Assembly (NCBI RefSeq): GCF_932526225.1
Contig: NC_064036.1
Coordinates: 18,002,953 to 18,066,952 of the forward strand
Source of the DNA: Nematostella vectensis
Lineage: Eukaryota > Cnidaria > Anthozoa > Actiniaria > Edwardsiidae
Length of the DNA: 64,000 nt
Direction of reading: 5' to 3'
A program made the position numbers and the translations under genes. This document shows positions 21,792 through 39,200 of this stretch, in pieces (the first letter of the stretch is position 1; every line of letters begins with the position of its first letter). The notes under the pieces are model-generated. The model was given only the letters and a program-made list of their open reading frames with translations, was not told the DNA's origin and did not search any database.

Positions 21792-24294
21792 ATGCCGAAG
21801 TAAGTTTAATCTTTTAGCGATTTGTATCATTTCACTTGTTTTGATTTACGTTATGTGTACCCTATGTATCAAGCGATGCCCAGAGTTTGCATTGACCGTC
21901 ACTTCTTTGTATTTCAGATATTATTGTGATTACTGTGACACGTTTCTTACCCACGACTCGGTAAGTGATGCATTGTTGGTTGACGTTCGTTAATTTCTTC
22001 CCCCAACCCCGCAAGCGTTTTCAATATTTTAAAGCCTTTATCGAACTTTATCTTTTTGTTTGTTGAAATAGAAGTATGCCAAATACTTCCCCTGTAGTGG
22101 TATGTATTTGGTGTTAAACAACTTTCCGCACGCGAAAGTATTTTTTTGTGTCCTTTGGCTATTGTCTTGGGTTACTCGCGATGTTTGCTGGCGCCCGTTT
22201 CTCGAAACACCCGAGAATTCTCGGGCCCGAAAACTTTATTTTGCATTTTTGCCCAAAATTTCGCATGTTTTCCTATTTGAGAACCGCTTTCATGTTTTAG
22301 AACAGTTTAAACTTCCTCTTGGTTCATGTTTCAAATGACTACGCTCAACAGGGCTATTTTCGAAGTTTTGCTGAAGCCAGAAAGTTACCCGAAAAGTCTC
22401 GGGTGCCTGCGAGGTCCCAAGAACTTTCTTAATATTTAAGCCATGTGAATTTCGGGCTTCTTTGGTTTGAGTGCTATACTAGTAGAAACTTGAGGGGCAA
22501 GGCGAATGGTGAAAATTTGCATATGAACTTGAAGTACTTTGATGTTTGCTGGACATAATGAAGTGTGAACTAGGTGTTACTCCCAATCCCCGTTGTGCTT
22601 TGCTCAATGTTTTGAAGCTCACATTTCATGACTTCGCCGAAACCCCGATTTTAAATAGCTTTTTCGAGCATAATATTCATCTTCCGAATGGTATGTGATT
22701 TTTATGGATACTATATAACGCTCATTCGTGTGAATAACTCTAATTTGTAATATTGAGGTATTTTGGTCAACCTTCGGAAAAAAAGGCCATGAAGTGGAAG
22801 GCCCAGGTCCAGTCATTTGTAACGTAGATGGAGATGCCAATCAAATTACATGAGAAAATATATATGCATGCTTATATATAAATGTCTCCATGTTCCCAGC
22901 GAGTTTTGGCCTCCCAAACAAACTCTTTCTACCAGAAAAGGCTAAGTTTTATCACATTTCGGCAACCCATAGACGATAGAGGAATCCGAGTAATCCGTTT
23001 ATTTATTGTTTTTATTTATTTATTTTATTTATTTATTTTTTGATTTTTCTGATTCATAGTTTACTCAGAGTTAGAGTACTTTACAATGACCCCAACAATG
23101 AAGCTCATTAGAAACAGCAAAATATGGTCCCAATCTTGAATACCTAGCCTAGCATTCTGCCAAATTTGGTAGTCATTGGTAATATGTTTTACACATTTAG
23201 GGTTTGAATAAAAGAATACAAAACAAAACAAAGCATCTTTGAATGTTCTGTGTTATCACAGAGTTACTTTCTTAGTAACTATTATTAACTTCAAACCATT
23301 TTACATAGAAAAGGTTACCATCACCAGATTTGCCTTTACTAGAATAATTACCACTATATATAACACAATTTTTTAGTTTTGCTACATACATACTTTTTAT
23401 GATTGGCGTTATGCTTTTAATTGTCCTTTTACAATTCAAGTCATTGCAGCATGACATTTTTACAGCAAAGGTTGATTTAATTTTAAACGCCCATTTGTAT
23501 TCTATCATAATATTTACCTATAACCTAAAGAAGAATGTTAATTACCAGTAGTAGTAATAGGCTGTTATATTTTCCCTAGCCATCAGTACGAAAGACTCAC
23601 AATAATGGGCGGAAGCACAAGGAAAATGTGAGGTTTTACTACCAGAAATGGATGGAAGAACAGGCCCAGACCCTGATTGATCAAACAAGTAAGTAGAACT
23701 TTGACTTAAAAAGACACACATTTCCACTGTAACAACAGTTTCTGATCTCTTCCATTTCTAATGATTGCTTAGTTTCTCTGGGGAATGCTTATTTTAACAA
23801 GTACTCGGAATAGAAGAAATGTGTGATTCATTTATTGTGTGTTTCAGGGGGAGAATTACTCATCTATAATATTGGGTGGTGTATAGTAGGCAAATTTATT
23901 TAGACATCTTAACATCTTCTTAAGAGAGATAAAAAAACACTGTAAAAAACAGTTCTTTGGAATATATTGTATTATCTACCTAAAGTTATATTTTCTGTCT
24001 TTCCTATGGGATGTAATCTATTATCTTGTTAATTCAGCTGCTGCATTCCAATCCAAGCCTAACTCTCAAATGCCACCCAATGCCCCACCTGGTCTGATGC
24101 CGCCACCTGGGATGCTCCCCCCACCTGGGGGCATGCCGCCAGGACGCATGCCTCCTCAAGGCTTGCCCTTCCCTCCACCTGGACCAATCCCACCACCCCC
24201 TGGTGCAGGAGGGATGAGACCTCCTCATGGCCAAATGCACATGGGCGGCCCTAGACCACAGATGGGACGCCCTCCAATGTCATTAAGATCATAA
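21792..24294 (+). CDS. SNRPC: U1 small nuclear ribonucleoprotein C (U1-C)
   Basis: Four exons, 21792-21799, 21918-21960, 23580-23688 and 24038-24294, join to 138 residues (human 159). The first coding exon is only eight bases (ATG CCG AA). The protein begins [17 protein letters not shown], then [17 protein letters not shown], with zinc-finger ligands C6, C9, H24 and H30 intact. [15 protein letters not shown] follows, and the C-terminal half is a Pro/Met/Gly-rich tail with PPPG repeats. U1-C stabilises pairing of U1 snRNA with the 5' splice site in the U1 snRNP. A poly(A) signal AATAAA lies at 24606-24611. Exon 2 alone would be easily missed because of its size. It is divergent from PINX1. Confidence 0.96.
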
Positions 24295-24729
24295 CAAACT
24301 ATGACTTTTAGTTGTACAGATTTTAATTTAGGGGTTGTTGCCTTGGCCATTTCTCAGGTAGAATTTGTTGTCAGAAGCTGGAAGTGTCCCTGCCACTAAC
24401 TGCGGGAGTCCAGCAAAGATGCTCACAAAAATCACAAATATATTCAAAGTGAGTTTTTGTCTAACTATGACATACATTTATACAAAGATTTTCGTCAATA
24501 CTAAATGCTAAATAGATTTTTTTGCACAGACTTTCAAAAGCCTTTAGCGTACTTGTGATATTTTTGTAGTATTTCTTTCTGTATATAATGTAGGACCATA
24601 TGAGAAATAAAATACTATGAGAATGATATAAAGTTCCTTTTTTTAACAGTGCACACTCCCCCTTTTATTTTCCGCCTCGTCTCTATGCCTCTGTTCCTCA
24701 AGTGGTATGGTATTATACTACCCTCATAC

Positions 24730-25085
24730 CGACGACGTCATCGATGATGTCACTAATATTCTTATCTCATGAACGAAACATCATGAAAACCAACCTTGGT
24801 ATGTGTCATAAAGCTGTCAAGGGGGGTGCACCAATATAGTTACGTGATTGTGACGTCAATGTAGAAAACATTCATATCTCGTGAAAGAAACATTGTATAA
24901 CAACCAAACTTGATAGGTGTCATGTATGTGTCAAGGGCAGTGCGAAGATATGGTCACGTGATGCGTGACGTCATCGATGACGACACTATAAGTAAAACTA
25001 CCCTGATGTCGAAACATCGTATGACAGCTAAACTTGTTATGTGTGTGTTATGTGGGGAAGGGCGCGTGATTTGTGAAATCGTTGA
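24730..25085. repeat. Three ~117-bp tandem copies carrying CRE-like TGACGTCA sites
   Basis: Copies begin at GACGTCA near 24734, 24852 and 24967, spaced 115-118 bp. Shared blocks include ATATCTCGTGAAAGAAACAT, ACCAAACTTGATAGGTGTCA, TGTCAAGG and CACGTGA. Copies two and three start with the full palindrome TGACGTCA; copy one has CGACGTCA. CGATGACG/CGTCATCG variants sit beside copies one and three. It lies downstream of SNRPC. Confidence 0.8.
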
Positions 25086-27059
25086 AATCATCAAAAACAG
25101 AAATGTAATAATAATATTTAACATTTCTTAAATTATTAAGCGAGAATGAATTAAAGATTTGGTCGTTTGGGGCCCCGCTTTTAGGCAATGCCTAAATCTA
25201 TATATTACAATAAACCAGAAGTCAACTGATCTGTTAATACTTCCGGCTTTATTGTCGTTAACAATACAAGGTGTCCATCTGCCAATTGAAACGGAAGAGA
25301 GATGTGCTTGATGGCGATGTCTCAAGGACCGCAATTAAATTCAGGAAAACTGAAAATGTCTTTTTTATACTGCTACCTCTCAGGGTTAAAAATTCCCTCC
25401 ACCACACCCAATTTGCCATCTCTCAGGGGTAAGGATTTCTGTTGACCACATCCAAAGTGTCTTCCCTTAGCGGGCCGACGATCACTCCCGTCTGTTTTTG
25501 TCTGTACCCAGGGGAAAAATACTTCTAGACATTGACTGGGATTTACTGTATGACGGGTGCCACAGACAACTTCTAGAAACTGGACGGACAAGTCCGTCAG
25601 AGTTGTCGGGAAAACAGAAGTAACATAAATCCGTGACCAGTTTCGGCAATTCTACTTTTTACTTTTCTGGCAAATAAGGTAACTGAAAAATTGGAAAAAT
25701 TTCATATTTCTGTTTTCCTGTTGATCTTGAAAAAAGATTAAAATGCAGTTTTTTTGCTAATAAAACCTTGCATTTTCCTTTTCGGAAAAGAATAGGGGAA
25801 TTAATTTTTCTCTAGCTTTTCCTCGATTTCTATTGCCACAAAAAGCAACGATTGTGTTATACGTTTTCTCACCTCTAACATATGTAGAAACTTGAATAGT
25901 GCTCTTTCTTTCTCGCGCGCTCCCTGTGTGCCCGATTTCCGCGACGCCCTGGGTGCTGGATCATTTCAGTTGGTGTGCAAAGTGCATTTGACGACTTTCG
26001 ATGATGCATATATTCAGGGTAGTAACGAATGATGAGGCGTGTTATGCAGGGTCGTAACGAGGTATATTGGATCATAGTCACCGTTCTGGATAAGGCGGCG
26101 CTTGATCCCCAGTAATTGAGATCAGGGCAGGATCCAGGATTTCAAAATGGGGGGTGGATAATGGCCGGCATATAAACTGATCCAGTGGTTCTTGGTAGGT
26201 CACTTCATAGATCTTACAATACTTCACGCTGAATTGGATTTGTCGCGTCAGAAAAGTCAAACAGGCGGAGGGTGGACAGTACCACCCGTCCCTAAGACAT
26301 TTATTTTCGAACAATGTGCCTTTCAATTTCTTTTTTTACTCAAAAAGGGGGTTGATATCCACCCCCTGTACCCGCCCCTACAGTTAACGTTGGTGGGATA
26401 GGATCACGACAATTTTCTCGGGATGTGGGATCGTGATTTCACCCAATTTTACAGATCAAGGTTTATTCTGTAGACCTAGGATCGGGATCACTTTAGAAAT
26501 TATATACGTTGGTACTACCCTGCCATTTGCGCATATCGCAAAATGGAGAAAGGCCATAAAAGGGCACTCAAATAATGAATTTATTGAACTCTCCCTATTT
26601 ACCGGTATGTACAATTGTAATAGGCAAGAACCATGCATTAATGTATTTAGAGGTTTGCAGGGTTAAATATCTGCCAAAGAACTGACACTAAATCTCGCGG
26701 TCTGGAAATAACGAGAAAAACAGCGTGCAATCCTTATAAATACACTATTATGTACTGTGATTTTGTACAATAACTACTATTTACACGATGATTAACATTT
26801 CTATATCGAGTTGAGTTCAAACAGACTAAATAATTTTATATCCGATTTCCCAAAGGCGACTGGAAACCAATTCATGAGGTGTTATTTCCAGTCGCCGTCA
26901 GGAAAAATAAATCACTAGATCTTATGCGGATGAATTATATCTCTTGGTAGTTGCCCCTTAAAAAACTGGACATATCTGCGATATAGCAAAATTAATTCTC
27001 TAATTTTGACATCAAAAATTGAGGATTAACAGATCAATGAACTACACAGTATTCATTGT
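25086..27059. other. Intergenic region between SNRPC and PLK1
   Basis: No exon recognised. A perfect 12-bp hairpin occurs at 26855-26896 (GGCGACTGGAAA, then its complement after 18 bases). The PLK1 3' UTR should occupy the right end. Small ORFs here have no family resemblance. Confidence 0.55.
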
Positions 27060-32031
<4,972 letters not shown>

Positions 32032-32794
32032 TACTTGTGGATATTCGTGGAGTACAACGAGGTACTAGATCGTTCCAAGTGAGCAGGACAAAGTTTCTAC
32101 TTCTTCTAATGCCTCTGAATTACTTCAAAAGCAGTCAAGACACGAAATTAATAAATACTACTTCTGAATTTTTAAGCATTAATAATTCCAAAAGCTTAAA
32201 AAAGAAAGGAACTTAACAAAATAGGAAGGAGCTAGACCACGATCATCCGTTCTCTTCGAAGGGAACACGGCTTCTAATCTCGACAGTTGGGAAAACTCAT
32301 TCAAACAATCTACGCACCGCTGATTGGCTATAGCACATACAAATTATAACGAACAACAAGCCGCCGACCAATCAAGACGCGCGCTTCATTTCAAATTCTA
32401 AGATCTCATGACAGGAAATGAAAATGATCCAATCACAGGAGAGAAGCAAGGTAAAAGTCACCGTAAGTGAATTTCGAAACGGGCGCTCTCTACGCGAACA
32501 AAATCATCGTACGAGTTGTGTTCCAGTCTTTGGTAAATGTGCACGTGTTACTTAAATTAGAAAATCTACCATCAATATTATAAGAGAGGACGGAGAGCCA
32601 GCGGTCATTGTGAGCGCCAATAAATGAATTTTATTTCGCGGCCGAAGAACGAAGATCCTCGAGATGCTGGTAGCATCCTCGGAAGCTCCTGTACATTTAG
32701 GGTTGGGTCATGCATAAATATCCCCCACCCCCACAAAATAATGACCTGTCCCTTTGCTGTATTTAGCGAATTTGTGCCAGTGCAAAGTTAGCCT

Positions 32795-34690
32795 GCGTAG
32801 CCAAGGGAGCACGGCAAAACGTATTCCTGACGCATGATTGATATTTATTACGAAAATCAACGCGTCATGTGTGTTTGCTTTGTAAGGGGAGTTATCAGTT
32901 GCGCTGTTGGGGGTGTGGGACTCGGATTACTGAAGTGGATTATGTTTGTCAACAGGGTCTTTGTTCGTATATTGCCCGAATCCTTTCCGAGGATCGAGAC
33001 GCTCGCGAGGCACTTCGTGCATCTTTCGTCGGCACTTCGTGCCGACACTACGCGTACCAGGGGCTCATAAGTAGGGGCAATCATCTGTATCATATAAATA
33101 ATAATAACTTTATTCCAATATTCCAAAATAAATACCAATACAGGTATGTTAGGATAATATACAAAGTAGGTTGGCTTATATGCATATCCTCTATTCATAA
33201 TATTTAATTACATCATCACAACATTTCAGGACTAGGCTCGTAATGGAGTCATCTGTTAAGCTCATAATATACAAAAAAAGGTCTTTTGGCCTTAACAGTT
33301 TGACAGACGGTTTAAAATACAGTGGTATACACGTGTGGCTCTGTTGTATAGACTTGTTAGGGCACTTAAAAAATTTCCCGAGAAATGAAACTTCAGACCT
33401 AGATATGTGTATTCGTCTACACATTCTAATGGCTCTCCACCGTAGTCCCATTTACCTGTTGTAAATTGCCGCCGGTATTGTTGCGGACCAAAAACTAATA
33501 CTTTAGATTTTTTCATATTAACTGTGAGCTTCCATTTATCTGCGTACATTTTTAGTTTCTGGAGGCAATTTTCTAGACCGTGGCTGAGTCGGATAGTATA
33601 ACGAAATCATCAGCATAGAGGAGACAGTTAAGTTTTGATGTATTATCGAGTTTTACTGGGTCGCACGATGAAGAGAATATTTCTGGAATATCATTGATGA
33701 AGATGTTGAAAAGGGTTGGGCTTAGGTTGCATCCCTGTTTCACCCCAACGTGAGAAGAAAAGGAAGGCGTTATACCCTGGTCTAGCTTAACTGATGATCT
33801 AACATCTGAATACATACTTTGTAAAAGGGTGATAAACCTTCCGCTACACCCTATTTTTATTAGTTTGTAAAGTAAACCCTCTCTCCAGACACTGTCGTAT
33901 GCTCTTTTAAAGTCGATAAAACACGTAAAAACACGGTTTGTGGCTTGATTTATAAGAGTCAATTAGGGTTTTTAGTACTAATAAATGGTCGGTCGTGCGA
34001 AAGCCTTTTCTAAAACCGATCTGATATCTATTTAAGATTTTATATTTTTTCAGAAATTTTGTAAGGCGGCCGTTTATGATCAGTGTGAAAAACTTCCCAA
34101 GGCAGCTACTTATAGCGATTCCTCTATAGTTTCCCGGATCACATTTATCGCCTGATTTGTGTAATGGTACAATATAACCCTTGACCAGCTCTTAGGAAAT
34201 ACCCCCTGTGCTAGCACAGTATTGAATAGTTTTCCAAAGTATCGGCCTTGGGATTCGACAGATACCTTTATAATTTCATTGTTTAATGAGTCACCAGCGC
34301 TGGCTTTTTTGTTTTTAAGTCATTTTGCTGTTGATTGCACTTCTTCTAATATGTGCTTCCATAAATGTCACAGCGTTTCCTAGGATCAGGCTATTTTTAG
34401 ACGCGCGCGCACGAACGGGCCAATTAGCTACTTTGACGTTGGTCGCGCGCGCGAGTGTCGTGAGGCTGCACGCGCAAATTGCAGTTAGGAAGAATATATT
34501 TTTATCTATCATCCGTCGGTTTTGTTTGTTTACCTAAAGAATTGCAAGCTAGAATTCAAAGTCATAGGTAGGGTTGGATTCATATCCAACCACACCCCCA
34601 ATAGCGCAACTGATAACTCGTTGATTTTCGTAATATCAATCGCGCGTTTATAGGAATACATTTTGCCGTGCTCCCTCGGCGTAGGAAGGG
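32795..34690. repeat. Inverted ~100-bp repeats flanking a LINE fragment
   Basis: A sequence at about 32796-32921 (with AGGGAGCACGGCAAAA, TATTACGAAAATCAACG and GTTATCAGTTGCGCT) recurs in reverse complement at about 34594-34690. The pair encloses the reverse-transcriptase remnant. Either a DNA element with terminal inverted repeats was invaded by the LINE, or two related MITEs sit in opposite orientation. Confidence 0.7.
33095..34330 (-). mobile_element. Decayed non-LTR retrotransposon (LINE) reverse transcriptase fragment
   Basis: On the minus strand the conserved blocks run in order from about 34320: GDSLNNEIIKVS, then IGFRKGFRTTDH, TCFIDFKRAYDSVWREGL, GVKQGCNLSPTLFNIFIND and the catalytic LLYADDFV (near 33620). 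After a stop/frameshift at about 33573 come KLTVNMKKSKVLVFGP and EYTYLGLKF. Frames change at least twice, so the copy is dead. The upstream endonuclease region is missing. Clade assignment (CR1/L2/Jockey-like) is uncertain. Confidence 0.88.
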
Positions 34691-35362
34691 TACTGTGAGG
34701 TTTAACGGAAATAGTGGCCCAGCGACGGAAGTAAAAGATCGAGCTAAGAGTATTATCGCCCTCACTTGCCCCCTTGCCGCGCTCTTCGTCTGCTGGCCGC
34801 GCTTTTCGTCCATACTATACCGCCGATACCCCCACTAGCCCGAGTGTCAGGCCCTTTTATCGTTCCTTTTCAAGTATATACCGGGAAGCGATAAAAAGAG
34901 GTAGTAGTTTTATTTTTCGTCTCCAACTTTTGAAAAATAAAATCGCCTTATACTCGGGGAAAACCCCACAGAAACGCTTGCTGCACATATGGCGCGTTTT
35001 CAGTCAGGGTCAAAATTAATGTTGTGTGTCACGCATGAAATTACTTACGAATAAAACTTTATACGCATTATTTGATATTCGAATGAAAACTTTTCGCATT
35101 ATTTGAATAACCTATTGAAACTTTTCGAATTATTTGATAATCGAACTAACAAATAGCTGCTGGCCGGGTAGTGAAAACGAGAGTCGGTGGGGCCATGAGA
35201 CCATCTGCTAATCCTAGTTCAGAGTCAATTTTGTGCCCCTTGATTACAACACGGTCCCAGACCCCTACCGCCGGTATGTGATGTGAATGTAAAAAAATAA
35301 TAATTTATAATAACTCAATCAATACTTTATTGAGTATATATAATGTATCCTTGAGAATAAAA

Positions 35363-35448
35363 ACAATACACCAAAAACTGGAAATCGACTCTGCCAAAAT
35401 TAAAGACGAAAATTTGGCAGGGTCGATTTCCAGTTTTTGGTGTATTGT
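35363..35448. repeat. Near-perfect ~39-bp-arm palindrome
   Basis: The left arm starts ACAATACACCAAAAACTGGA and contains ATCGACTCTGCC; the right arm mirrors it (GGCAGGGTCGAT, ending TTTTTGGTGTATTGT). The loop is only about seven bases. Direct copies of TTGAGAATAAAAACA flank it at ~35351 and ~35501, suggesting insertion or rearrangement at that motif. Confidence 0.85.
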
Positions 35449-35621
35449 ATTCATTGTTCTGGTACGAGATCGCGACAGTTTGGGCTTTTTTATTCTATTC
35501 TTGAGAATAAAAACATACAACTAAAGAAAATTCCTATAAATTATGAAGGCGAAATAATTTAAATGTGCTTTTCCTGTGTGTTTAAACGCAAATGGCGTAA
35601 TCACAATTGCATATCGCATAT

Positions 35622-35828
35622 ACACCTATTTCACAAAAAGTGGAAATGGTAAATGGCTTATGGGTACTTATTATTCGTAAAGTTAAAGGTGTTAAATGAA
35701 GTCCAGCAATGTCAGAGCCAAGCATTGGTAACCTTTAATGGATGATTGTTTTGATTTATCGATATTCTTCGAGACGCATGGTGTGCCATTGGAGTGCCAT
35801 TTGCACTGACAACCTTTATGAAATAGAG
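35622..35828. mobile_element. MITE with CACCTATTTCA ends, copy 1
   Basis: Begins ACACCTATTTCACAAAAAG and ends CCATTTGCACTGACAACCTT then TATGAAATAG. It shares both ends with 38813-38960. It has no coding capacity and includes a degenerate internal stretch. Confidence 0.75.
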
Positions 35829-36241
35829 GGGGGGGGGGGGGTGGGGGGGGAGATTCCTGGGCGGGCGGCACGTCTAAAATGTACTGTTGGTATCTTCATG
35901 GTGCGGGAGTGCAAAGAATATACACAGGCTTCCCACCATCGCCAGTGTAGGATTTCTAAGGACATTAATTCACGCAAAAAATTCTCTGTGAGTTATATCT
36001 TTATGCTCTAAATGCATAAAATAAACTTAGTTGGAATAAAAATGTATCCGTTTGTGGTGTTATTTCTTTCCTAGAACCTCAATGTTTGTCGTTATATAAA
36101 AGGTAATAAAAGTGAGAACTGCCTGATGAGAAGCATGTCACTGATTGCAAGACACTCGAGTTATGTGTCACCCTGGAACGCAACACTTACAAAAATGGTG
36201 TTACACTAGTTTGCGTGACATTCAAATAACTCGACCTTTAA

Positions 36242-39200
36242 TCATTTAGCTGTGTATGTCGCCATCATTGATAAATCAACACTGTTAGGTACAGTGGAGG
36301 TGTCGTTAGAACCGAGCTTAATCTGCACCACCTCCTTACACCTTGGGTCTGTCTGAACGTGATACGTAAAGTGTGAGAACGTCCGGAACCCCAGGTTGCA
36401 CTTGGAGCATACATAGTTCTTGGGGCGCTCCTCCATCTCTATCCTGGCGCCCTTGGTGTGGAGCCGCATGTGGGCACTAAGGTGACAGGAGTTCTTAAAC
36501 TTTTTGCCGCAGTGCGAACAGGGATACGGCCGCTCGTCCGTGTGAACGCGCCTGTGCAGCGCCAGATGACTAGACGTCTTGAATCCCTTGTCGCAGTCCG
36601 AGCATTGAAACGGCCGATTGTCCGAGTGTGTCTTCATGTGCGAGGTCAGGTTGCTGGGATGCGTGAACCCTTTGTTACACTCACTGCAGACATACGGCCT
36701 TTCGGACGAGTGCGTCCGGATATGGGCCACTAGCGAGGCCGGCTTGGTGAATGCTTTTTCGCAGAGGTGGCACTGGTGTGGCTTATCGCCGGAGTGTGTC
36801 TGTACGTGAAAGCGTAGCCCTACCCTTCGGCTGAAGTGTCGTTGACAGATAGGGCACCTGCTACCGCTCGGTTGGTGCCTCATGATGTGTTCTGTCAGCC
36901 TCGCCGCGCTGGGTAGCTCCGCCTCGCAGAGCTGGCAGATGAAGTTCACAGGCTTCTGTTCAGGTTGTACCATGTGTATCTTTGGGATGTTGGGGATTAC
37001 TACCATTGGTCCATCTCTGCCCATGACCTCTCGGTCGTACGTAGAATGCTACAAAGAAAAAACTTATCAGAAACATGTGAACTCAAGGCAAAAAGCGACA
37101 AGTTAAGCCTAACCTTGATATTAAAAAGTGATTGTCAGAACGAAATTTTCATATCTACAGAAATAGAAGAGGATGGTTTGACTTATTAAACTCATAAAAC
37201 GCTCCAGCCTTCCTTCCGCTTGTGTGCGGCCTCGTTATAATGTAGTAGACCACCCTACCCCCACCCCTGTAGGTATTATATTGTAACGGTCAATTTATAG
37301 GCAAAATGTGGGTCTATATAACTTATCACTGGCATTGCTTTGTGTTTCTATTACTTTGACTGCTTGTACGTTTGTCAAATACTATAATGTATGGTACAGG
37401 ATATGGAATTAGGATAAATGAATAAAAGTAAAAAGGGAGGATGGGTGGATTGAGTAGAAACTAGGTTCTAGGCATTCGGTTCTTATAGCAGAGAAATCCT
37501 GACGCGGTTTTGTCGCCATCACGATGCATATGGGGGGAAGGTTGCGTGAAGGGAGGCGAAGGGGGGGGGGGGGGGGGGGGAGAGTCTCCCCCGGGGCAAA
37601 CGACCCTTAAGGGTTTCCCCTGGGTTCAGCCTGGGTACTAGGGCGCAGGTCCTTGCAAACGGGGCTCTTATAATAAAATGTGCAACTGTTAACATATAGC
37701 CATTACTATTATTCGGAAATAAGATAAAAATACTACACTAAGAAGTCGAATACGAATTTTATTTGATAGAAATAAGTGAGTTATCAAAAAATATATTTAT
37801 GAAACAATATTTACATTCTAAATTACAATTTAGAATTTAATTTTAAGTAGCGCTATAAAACACACAAAAGACGTTCTAAACAAAACATTAGGTGATATTG
37901 GAGTGATAAGACTCTTTGTGTCTTCGTAAATTTCTATTCTCTGAAAATTTCTTCCCACATTCACTGCACTTAAAATTGTCTGTGTGCTCCCTATTTATGT
38001 GTCTCTTCAATTTCTTCTCATGGTTAAATATCTCATAACAATATGTGCAAACACACTCATGGCAACCCTTCAGATGGTGTCTAAAGTCTTTTCCCCTTGT
38101 AAATTCTGTCCCACATTTTGGGCACCTATTCTTGGTAACGCGACCCGGGCCTGGTTTGGAGCTTGGACCCTGGCATTCCATGTACTGTAGAGAAATCATT
38201 TAAAAACCTTATAAACGAAAAACCGGATGGAGCTTGGCTGGTGCGTTGTTTGATAAAATGCTTTTCAAATGCGCAAAACTTAATAATATTGACTGCTCTT
38301 ACAATGAAATCAACCATTGGCAACGATCTTTTGAAAATGCGCCAGGATTTACATTCAGGAAAAGCGAACAAACGAGAACTTCATAACCTGAGGGATCCCT
38401 CATAGACATTACAAAGAGGGGTTAGCCAAGCGGAAGAAAATTTTCTTTCTCCAAAAAACAATTTTCTGGGCACTTGCATGATGAAGAGTGATTTCAGGGT
38501 TTTTTAATGACCTTTTATCTTTCAGATAAATAAAATATTGTGCTTTGAACGCCTAACATGAGGATGGAAATTGATTGAAAAGAGCACTTTTACTGTAGGT
38601 TTCAGAACAGGCTGTACCTTTATCAAACCTTAATATTGCATAAATAAACGAACTAGATCCTTTGTCTGAAATTTCTTTTTCTGATAATTGGTATATTTCA
38701 CACTTGGGTGAAGTAGTAGGAAGATTTAACATTGTTTTGTTACACACATTTTCATATTTTATAGATCTTTCTAAGAAAATGCGTGAAAGTGCCCCTTCAA
38801 AGGGTTTAGCTATACACCTATTTCAATAAAGGTTGTCAGTGCAAATGGCAATTGGCAAATGGCAGTTCAAAAGTAAACACCTTTAATTTTACAAATAATT
38901 AGTACCTATAAGCTATTTTCCATTTTCCATTTGCACTGACAACCTTTTGTGAATAGGTATATATAGTACAAATGAAGCAGATCTAAAATATTATATAACA
39001 ATTTGAAGGCATAGCCGTAAACGTAGGTGCACATCGGATAGATTAGATATGTCAGAGATTTTAATAGAATATGAGAAGTTCCTTAATCTAAGAAATCCAT
39101 CCTTAATTTTCTCCCTAAATATATAGAGTTATTACGTGTGATTCATAACAACAGCTATATTCTCATTGTAGTTATGCAGGCATGTTATATGCCTCTCAGT

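Larger units (their letters stand above)
34700..36241. other. Intergenic region with palindromes, no gene
   Basis: This stretch holds a long palindrome at 35363-35448, a MITE at 35622-35828 and a G homopolymer at about 35829-35848. I find no exon. ORFs overlapping the palindrome are by-products of its symmetry. Confidence 0.6.

Noticed and set aside
37888-38184. Three-finger exon as a separate gene
   Set aside because: It has a strong acceptor in phase with exon 2 of the finger gene and no start codon context of its own; an alternative last exon is the simpler reading.
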